A stretch of DNA of 25,126 bases. Source: a virus. Each line of letters starts with the position of its first letter. The stretch's first letter is position 1. The notes under the pieces were generated by a model. That model was not told the origin of the DNA. It did no database searches and saw nothing but the letters and a program-made list of their open reading frames with translations. The translations under genes and the position numbers were made by a program. Positions 20,769-25,126 of this stretch are shown one piece after another. The DNA lies in the IMG/VR virus record IMGVR_UViG_3300049734_000151, positions 1-25,126 of that record. One strand, given 5' to 3'.

Positions 20769-22348
20769 ACAAGCGTCTCCTGACTGGGCTCGGCCGTGCG
20801 CTGGGGCTCGGCGAGCGCCTGTTTCTTGGCCTCGATCCGGTCGCGCAGCTTCTCGCCCTTGCGCACGACGTCCTCGTGCTCGGCAGGGAACTGCAGCTTG
20901 AGATCGTCGAAGGCCACCTCGAGCCGCGCGGCCTCCTCGACCAGCTCGGCAAAGCGCTGCGCGATCGGCGAGCGGACCGTGACCGGTGGCTGCTTCTTAT
21001 TTTTTCCTGAGATGGAATCCTGCCGGTCAGGGGCCGCCTGCTCTGGAGGCGGAGCGAGCGGCTCGCCCGGTTCTGGGTCCGGGTCGGGACCACCGACCGG
21101 CAGGATCTCGCCTGTCGCCAGATCGACGACCTGGTCGTCGTCGTCGTCATCGGTGCCGTAGATCTCCGCGTACCGCCGCGCATTGCTCTGCCGCTGCTCG
21201 GGCGCCGTCGCGGCCTCGACCGCGCGCCGCGCGGCGACCATCAAGGCCGAGGCCTCGGCGTCCGATGCCTGCTCGAGGAAGCGCATCAATGAGTCGGTGC
21301 GACCTTCCGAAAAGGTCCACAGGAACTGCGCGCGCGCCTCTTCCGAGTCGAGTGGCGAGCCCTTGACCGCCGCGAACCACGCCTGCTGGTAGTAGCGCGC
21401 ATCGGCCCGCGGGCCGGCCTTGAGCTCGGCGAGCGCCGAGGGTGGCGGCGCGTCCAGGTCGACATCCAGCGTCTGGGCCGCGTCCTCGACGGTTTCCTCG
21501 GCCGGCAGCGGCAGGCGCATCGCTTCGCCCTCGGCCAGCGCCTGGCCAGCCAGGTTCTGCCACAGTCGCGGCGTGAGCTCGAGCTCGGCCGGCGGCACGA
21601 AGCGCGGCGTCCACACGCCGATCATGCGGTTGTGCCCGGTCGGGTCGGCGACTTCCCGCCACTCGAGCGTCAGCCGCAACGGCAGCCCGGCCAGGCGCCC
21701 GCCGGTCAGGCCGGACAGCTGCTTGAGCGAGCCCCAGATCGAGCGCAGGCTGTGGCGCGACGTGAAGCGCAGGCGATAGACGCCCAGCCCATCGGGGAAA
21801 TGGATCGTCGGCGTACTGCCCTTCCAGTAGCTGAGCACGAAGAAGACGCTGACGCTGACGCTGCACTGCTCGACCAGCCGCGCGTACTCGGCGCTGCCGG
21901 CCGGGTGCACCCGCCGCGGCTCGGGCACGAGCACCGTCCTGTTGTTCTGGCGCACTTCGCGCACGACGATCTCGGTCAACTGGTGCTCGTCGCCGTGCAT
22001 CTCGAGCCGTGAGGCCGAGCGCTTCTCGAAGCGCTGCTGGATGAACTGGCTGGGGTCGTCGAACGGGACGGCGATCTCGAGCCAGCGGTAGTCGCGCAAC
22101 TCGAGCGCTGTCCTCAAGCCTGGCGCGCGGAGAGAATCCTCGGGCGTCATGTGGATCCACTTGGCGTCGGCCTGGCGTGAGGCGCGCGGGATGGGCGGGT
22201 CGCGCGAGGTGTCGGTGTAGCCAGCGCTGATGGTCGCCAGCCAGGGCACGCGCGGCTGCTCGTTGGACAGGCCGCCCTGGTACTTGTCGAGCGGCTGAAA
22301 GCGGTCGATCGGATAGGTCTGGCGCGTGGTGGCAAGACTGGTGCTCAC
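20765..22348 (-). CDS. Large early protein with Gp3-like/metal-binding-like core
   Basis: A 527-aa protein and the largest early gene. The part from about residue 90 to 235 (LEIAVPFDDPSQFIQQRFEK, then VYRLRFTSRHSLRSIWGSL, then GGRLAGLPLRLTLEWREV) resembles the core of the Gp3-like phage family, often annotated 'hydrolase or metal-binding protein' and related to the phiC31 gp3 directionality factor. The Cys pairs common in that family are missing. The C-terminal half is acidic and disordered, with a run of six Asp encoded by a GTC-repeat tract near 21132-21150, and ends in a coiled coil (about 455-510). GTG start with GGAGGAG 5-6 bases upstream. Function is unproven; recombination or DNA metabolism is the best guess. 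Confidence 0.6.
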   Translation of the reverse strand: MSTSLATTRQTYPIDRFQPLDKYQGGLSNEQPRVPWLATISAGYTDTSRDPPIPRASRQADAKWIHMTPEDSLRAPGLRTALELRDYRWLEIAVPFDDPSQFIQQRFEKRSASRLEMHGDEHQLTEIVVREVRQNNRTVLVPEPRRVHPAGSAEYARLVEQCSVSVSVFFVLSYWKGSTPTIHFPDGLGVYRLRFTSRHSLRSIWGSLKQLSGLTGGRLAGLPLRLTLEWREVADPTGHNRMIGVWTPRFVPPAELELTPRLWQNLAGQALAEGEAMRLPLPAEETVEDAAQTLDVDLDAPPPSALAELKAGPRADARYYQQAWFAAVKGSPLDSEEARAQFLWTFSEGRTDSLMRFLEQASDAEASALMVAARRAVEAATAPEQRQSNARRYAEIYGTDDDDDDQVVDLATGEILPVGGPDPDPEPGEPLAPPPEQAAPDRQDSISGKNKKQPPVTVRSPIAQRFAELVEEAARLEVAFDDLKLQFPAEHEDVVRKGEKLRDRIEAKKQALAEPQRTAEPSQETLV

Positions 22349-22869
22349 GTGGTCTCCTCCTGTTTTCCGCGTGCGCGGTGGCGTGAGTCGCACGTCGTGC
22401 AGCGCCCCTTGGCAAGGTGCTTGCGCGCGGTGGTCCCGCAGTCGACACACGCGTCGTAACCGGTTGCCCAGCGCGGGGTCCTGCGAGCCGATAGGGCGAC
22501 GGTGCCAATGGCGGCCTCGAGGTGCTTGATCGCGGCGTCGAACCGCGCGGCCTCGGCGGTCGCGGATCGGGCGCGCGCTGCGGCGTCGCGCTGGCTCTTC
22601 CTGAACCCCTCGATGAGCGCCTGGGTCTGGGCCAGCCAGCGCTCGGTAGCCGCTGTGCGCGGCAGCTGCACGGGCGCACTCGACGCGGGCGCCGCCGCGA
22701 CGACCTGCGCGCCGTTCAGCCGGTAACGCTCGGTGTCGATCTTGTCCTGCGTGTGGGCGACCATCGCCACGGCGCCGCAGCGTGTGCACTTGCCCGCCGC
22801 GTTGGCATGGCTGTCGCCACAGTTGGGACACCAGGCGGTCGCCGGTGTGCCGCTGATCACGGTGCTCAT
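22345..22869 (-). CDS. Double zinc-ribbon protein
   Basis: A 174-aa protein with a zinc ribbon at each end: C14-x2-C17-x10-C28-x2-C31 near the N-terminus and C141-x2-C144-x12-C157-x2-C160 near the C-terminus. Between them is an Ala/Arg-rich helical stretch (about 72-125) that may form a coiled coil. Such an arrangement could bridge two nucleic acid or protein partners, but no family is recognised. I chose the ATG at 22869, which overlaps the upstream stop (ATGA). Its stop overlaps the GTG of the large gene (GTGA). Confidence 0.75.
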   Translation of the reverse strand: MSTVISGTPATAWCPNCGDSHANAAGKCTRCGAVAMVAHTQDKIDTERYRLNGAQVVAAAPASSAPVQLPRTAATERWLAQTQALIEGFRKSQRDAAARARSATAEAARFDAAIKHLEAAIGTVALSARRTPRWATGYDACVDCGTTARKHLAKGRCTTCDSRHRARGKQEETT

Positions 22870-23330
22870 GCGCACAACCTCCAGGTAACCCACTCGTGGA
22901 GCCGCCCCTGGCCGATCATCCAGCGCGTCGCGGCCCGCGCGGCAGTGCGGTCGAACACCGACAGGCCGGCCTGGCCCTGGGGTGTCGTGCGCCAGGTGCT
23001 GGGCAGGTATTGCAGCGGCCCGCTGGCGCCCGAGCGCGGGTTGACCGCCAGCGCGTAGCCGCGGCTCTCATGCCACTCGAGGCAGTCGATCAGGCGGTCG
23101 ATCGCATCGCGAGGCGGCGGCGCGGGCGCGTGCGGCGGCGTGGTCAGCAGGTAGGTGCGCGGGTCGGTCGCGACGGTCGCCGCGGCGGCCGCGAGGTCCT
23201 GCGGCTCGACGCCCGCCTCCGCGGCCAACGCGACCAGCTCTTCGCTCGGCTGACCGTGGATGTCCATTGCAGCGCCGACAACCACGCCGATCGCCACGCC
23301 CAGGGCGGCGCCGATGAGCAGGCGCGCCAT
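22866..23330 (-). CDS. Membrane-anchored transglycosylase-like protein
   Basis: A 154-aa protein. An N-terminal hydrophobic segment (about 4-21) is an uncleaved anchor or signal, and an Ala/Pro-rich stalk runs to about 74. The C-terminal domain has a lysozyme-like/SLT pattern: CLEWHESRGYALAVNPRSGA, GPLQYLPSTW and a final AARAATRWMIGQGRLHEW. E88 is the candidate catalytic acid, and C83 and C153 could form a disulfide outside the cell. Such domains cleave peptidoglycan glycan strands. Its place in the early operon, 20 kb from the lysis genes, suggests wall remodelling or exclusion rather than lysis. I chose the ATG at 23330 (TGATG overlap). Confidence 0.75.
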   Translation of the reverse strand: MARLLIGAALGVAIGVVVGAAMDIHGQPSEELVALAAEAGVEPQDLAAAAATVATDPRTYLLTTPPHAPAPPPRDAIDRLIDCLEWHESRGYALAVNPRSGASGPLQYLPSTWRTTPQGQAGLSVFDRTAARAATRWMIGQGRLHEWVTWRLCA

Positions 23331-23425
23331 CAGGACCCGTCCCACCAGACCACCCGACGCTGGCTCGCAATACAGGGCCAACGGCGGAGACAGATTCGAC
23401 AGATGACGAGGTTGACCGCCTTCAC
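23330..23425 (-). CDS. Small Cys/Trp-rich peptide
   Basis: A 31-aa ORF containing ICRICLRRWPCIASQRR and ending VVWWDGS, with three cysteines including one CxxC. The GTG start overlaps the upstream stop (GTGA), and its own stop overlaps the next ATG by one base (TGATG). The perfect fit between two overlapping junctions is the main evidence that it is translated. Function unknown. Confidence 0.5.
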   Translation of the reverse strand: MKAVNLVICRICLRRWPCIASQRRVVWWDGS

Positions 23426-23520
23426 GGGCCGGTGCTGCGCAGCGGGCCTGGCGCGAGGAAGTAGATCGCGGCGAATCCGATCAGCAGCAGCAGGATGAAC
23501 GTCACCAGCAGCCATCGCAC
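23422..23520 (-). CDS. Small single-helix membrane peptide
   Basis: A 32-aa ORF starting MRWLLVTFILLLLIGFAAIY and ending FLAPGPLRSTGP. It has one membrane helix (about 3-22) with Arg at the inner end. The GTG start directly follows the TGA of the upstream membrane protein, and the stop overlaps the next start (GTGA). It could assist the neighbouring membrane proteins. No family is recognised. Confidence 0.6.
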   Translation of the reverse strand: MRWLLVTFILLLLIGFAAIYFLAPGPLRSTGP

Positions 23521-23793
23521 TCACCAGCCCCCCACCAGTTGCATGACCGCGCGGGCGGTGAACACCGTCAGCCAGGCGGCTCCCAGCAGGACAGCCGCGG
23601 CGAGCAGCAGCGACGTCGCCAGTCCCGCGCCCAGCAGCACGGCGACCAGCGTGTCGAACCACACGTGCGACGGGTCGCGGCGTGCCGCGGATCGCCGTCG
23701 TCGCCGCGGCCGCGCCTGCCGGAACTGGGCGTCCAGATACAGGCCAGTGCGCGGCGCAGGTCGCGGTTTGTCCAATGCGCGCAGTGCGGTCAC
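23521..23793 (-). CDS. Membrane protein with Arg-rich N-terminus
   Basis: A 90-aa protein. The first 42 residues are very basic (RQARPRRRRRSAARRD) and should face the cytoplasm. The C-terminal half is hydrophobic, with one long or two short helices (about 47-85). No family is recognised. It overlaps the upstream gene by GTGA and is followed directly by the 32-aa membrane peptide, forming an early membrane-protein cluster with the transglycosylase-like gene. Confidence 0.7.
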   Translation of the reverse strand: MTALRALDKPRPAPRTGLYLDAQFRQARPRRRRRSAARRDPSHVWFDTLVAVLLGAGLATSLLLAAAVLLGAAWLTVFTARAVMQLVGGW

Positions 23794-24233
23794 AATGGCA
23801 GGTCCCCGTCGTCGTCGTCGTCATCGCCGACGGCCACGCCCGCGAGCGCGCGCTCCTCGGCGTTAGCGTTCGACTGCGCCCACCGCTCGGCTTCCTTCGC
23901 CTTCAGTTCGTCGTACTTGGCCTGGCGCTCGGCGCGCTCCGCATCGCTACACGCCGGGTGCATGTAGGACTCCTCCTCGTCGGGCAGCGGATCGCCGCAG
24001 CGATTGCACAGCCGCAGCTGGCGGATGAGCGCGCGGCGCACATGCAGATTGGCCGAGCGCTTAAGGTCGGACTCGACGCTCGCGCGTGCCAGGTCGACCA
24101 GGATGCGCAGCGACATCTCGGGATCGTCGCTGGGATCGAGCGCCGCGGCGAGCTGCGCGACGGCGCGCTCACTGCCATAGTCGCGGTCGTTCGCGCGCTT
24201 CTCGAGCTCGACGCTGATGTTCGTTACGCGCAC
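23790..24233 (-). CDS. Early protein with zinc-binding motif
   Basis: A 147-aa protein. The N-terminal half is helical (VTNISVELEKRANDRDYGSE, then LRILVDLARASVESDLKRSA). A small zinc site follows in LCNRCGDPLPDEEESYMHPA (C76, C79, H92, C95), then a charged helix and an acidic end (GDDDDDDGDLPL). The GTG start has GGAGG 9 bases upstream and overlaps the Cro-like gene by 10 bases, so it is the second gene of the early operon. A regulatory or DNA-binding role is plausible but not shown. Confidence 0.75.
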   Translation of the reverse strand: MRVTNISVELEKRANDRDYGSERAVAQLAAALDPSDDPEMSLRILVDLARASVESDLKRSANLHVRRALIRQLRLCNRCGDPLPDEEESYMHPACSDAERAERQAKYDELKAKEAERWAQSNANAEERALAGVAVGDDDDDDGDLPL

Positions 24234-24481
24234 GGGCTGAGTCCTCCAATGGGCACAGCGGCGGCCACGTCAGGCTCGCGCGCTGGCGTCACAAACGACA
24301 CCGGCACCTGCAGCACATCGGCGATGCGCTCGTACAGGTCGGATGGTTCAGGCAAGGCCCCGCTCAGGTACTTGTTGAGCTGGGTGTCGTGCATCTTGAG
24401 CTTCTGTGCGAGCCAGCGCTTGGATGTCCCACGCGCTTCGAGCAGGTCATCTACCGGGTGTCGTGCCCGCCTCACAACCAT
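24224..24481 (-). CDS. Cro-like XRE HTH regulator
   Basis: An 85-aa protein with an XRE/Cro-CI helix-turn-helix at about 8-60: VDDLLEARGTSKRWLAQKLK, then MHDTQLNKYLSGALPEPSDL, then YERIADVLQVPVSFV. It is the first gene of the long minus-strand operon and diverges from the larger plus-strand HTH gene, the classical Cro position. I chose the ATG at 24479-24481; a GTG two codons further in is possible. The candidate operator palindrome overlaps this start, suggesting repression at the start of the operon. Confidence 0.85.
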   Translation of the reverse strand: MVVRRARHPVDDLLEARGTSKRWLAQKLKMHDTQLNKYLSGALPEPSDLYERIADVLQVPVSFVTPAREPDVAAAVPIGGLSPCA

Positions 24482-24507
24482 GTGTGTGAGCCTACAGCCA
24501 CACACAT
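24480..24507. promoter_or_regulatory. Operator-like inverted repeat OL
   Basis: ATGTGTGTG (24480-24488) and CACACACAT (24499-24507) are perfect 9-bp arms around a 10-base spacer. The left arm covers the start codon of the Cro-like gene, and the right arm abuts a TATGAT box (24507-24512) that could be the -10 of the plus-strand repressor promoter. A repressor dimer here could control both directions. Confidence 0.55.
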
Positions 24508-24535
24508 ATGATTGCAAGCATGTTTGTATGCGCGT

Positions 24536-24555
24536 TACTCTCACGCGTGGGAGTA
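24536..24555. promoter_or_regulatory. Operator-like palindrome OR
   Basis: TACTCTCACG and CGTGGGAGTA are 10-bp arms with no spacer and one mismatched pair. The palindrome lies 14 bases before the repressor ATG, downstream of the likely promoter, a good place for autoregulation. Its sequence differs from the palindrome at 24480-24507, so the two may bind different proteins. Confidence 0.5.
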
Positions 24556-24568
24556 CCGGCATCGGCAC

Positions 24569-25102
24569 ATGAACCACTACTTGCGCGAGGCGATGCGAGC
24601 GCGCGGCTGGACCATTCCGAAATTGGCTGAGGCGTGCGATGTCGCGGTGGGCCTTGCGCAGCGCTGGGTATCTGATAACCCGCGCTACCGCGTCACCCCG
24701 AGCCCGGCTTCCTGCGAGAAGATCGCCACGGCGCTTGGCGTCGATTTGGATGAGACGCTCGCCATAGCCGGGCATCGCCCGCCGCGGCAAGAGCATGTCG
24801 ACGACGATCCGATCGAGCAGTACATCCGCGAAGGCACACGCCAGATGCACGAGCTGCTCGACGGCATCCCACGCGTCTACTGGCCAACGATTGTCAGGAA
24901 GGCATTCGACCGGGCACTCGACGGTGCGCGAGATATGGCACAGCTCCTGGCCGACCAGCAAACACGCGAACGCCCAACTACAACACGCGGCGTCGCCCCA
25001 GCTAAAGGCTCATCAGCGCGTTCTAGCTACGGCGCTGACACAGGTCCCGACCAGCTAAAGACTCGTCAACGGGTCGGCTCACTGGCCCTAGCAGGCGCAT
25101 AG
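24569..25102 (+). CDS. XRE HTH repressor (CI-like)
   Basis: A 177-aa protein. Residues 3-60 form an XRE helix-turn-helix (LREAMRARGWTIPKLAEACD, then VGLAQRWVSDNPRYRVTPSP, then ASCEKIATALGVDLDETLAI). A helical middle part (about 76-130, IEQYIREGTRQMHELLDGIP) probably dimerises. No LexA-type peptidase domain (no Ser-Lys dyad region) is present, so induction by RecA self-cleavage is unlikely. The last 45 residues are low-complexity; their DNA carries two direct repeats in different reading frames. I chose the ATG at 24569 because the HTH starts right there; an upstream ATG at 24512 lies in the operator region. In a circular genome this gene is followed by att and int. Confidence 0.85.
   Translation: MNHYLREAMRARGWTIPKLAEACDVAVGLAQRWVSDNPRYRVTPSPASCEKIATALGVDLDETLAIAGHRPPRQEHVDDDPIEQYIREGTRQMHELLDGIPRVYWPTIVRKAFDRALDGARDMAQLLADQQTRERPTTTRGVAPAKGSSARSSYGADTGPDQLKTRQRVGSLALAGA
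24998..25071. repeat. Two 21-bp direct repeats near att (candidate arm-type sites)
   Basis: Positions 24998-25018 and 25051-25071 match at 18 of 21 bases and share CCAGCTAAAG. The first is read in codon phase 0 of the repressor gene and the second in phase 2, so the likeness cannot come from protein conservation. Both lie 37-110 bases from the terminal repeat, the distance of integrase arm-binding sites in attP. Role inferred. Confidence 0.5.
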
Positions 25103-25107
25103 CCGTG

Positions 25108-25126
25108 CGCCGTATCGCCCCTGTGA
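25108..25126. repeat. Right copy of 19-bp terminal direct repeat (candidate attR core)
   Basis: Identical to bases 1-19. It begins 5 bases after the repressor stop. Joining the two copies places repressor, core, LexA-like box and integrase in one 200-bp stretch, a typical attP layout. Confidence 0.75.

Noticed and set aside
21132-21150. GTC trinucleotide tracts here and at about 23810-23826 as regulatory microsatellites
   Set aside because: Both encode Asp runs in acidic protein regions; codon repetition explains them.
1-25126. tRNA or tmRNA genes
   Set aside because: No cloverleaf with a GTTC-A T-loop and matching acceptor stem was recognised by eye. The GTTC at 78-81 belongs to the LexA-like palindrome. 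A tRNAscan-SE run would settle it.

Overview
The window reads as one complete, very compact temperate siphovirus genome (or its integrated prophage) of a GC-rich bacterium. By eye about two thirds of the bases are G or C. GTG starts are common, one TTG start is likely, and nearly every gene overlaps the next by 1-10 bases. The same 19 bases, CGCCGTATCGCCCCTGTGA, occur at both ends (1-19 and 25108-25126), so the window is either a prophage cut at its att cores or a circular genome opened at the overlap. The host cannot be named. A GAAC-N4-GTTC LexA-type box, an LGFP-like cell-wall module and the style of the XRE regulators suggest a monoderm GC-rich lineage such as Actinomycetota or Chloroflexota; this is inference.

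Layout. Plus strand, left end: a tyrosine integrase (108-1157) next to the 19-bp repeat, then a small superinfection-immunity membrane protein (1217-1444). Plus strand, right end: an XRE repressor (24569-25102). Once circularised, repressor, att core, integrase and immunity gene form one lysogeny block. Everything else, about 23 kb, lies on the minus strand. Read in its own direction from 24481 down to 1470 it holds: a Cro-like regulator; early genes (zinc-binding proteins, small membrane proteins, a membrane-anchored transglycosylase-like protein, a large Gp3-like protein, an HNH nuclease and a replication initiator containing an iteron-rich origin candidate); a packaging block (HNH endonuclease, small and large terminase); the head (portal, U35 protease, HK97-fold capsid, connectors); an inserted methyltransferase plus glycosyltransferase pair; the tail (tube, frameshifted assembly chaperone, tape measure, distal tail, hub and adhesion proteins); and a lysis cassette (LGFP-like protein, cysteine peptidase-like endolysin, holin).

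How it works together. The two divergent HTH genes share an 87-bp control region with two operator-like palindromes. The plus-strand repressor probably holds the minus-strand operon silent, and the Cro-like product is its first gene. A LexA-type box in front of the integrase may tie integrase expression to DNA damage. No polymerase, helicase, SSB or recombinase is recognisable, so replication probably recruits host machinery through the initiator and its internal repeats. An HNH gene beside the terminase suggests cos-type packaging. The tape-measure length (572 aa) predicts a tail of about 86 nm. No tRNA, IS element or CRISPR array was seen, and no gap without a gene exceeds about 125 bases.
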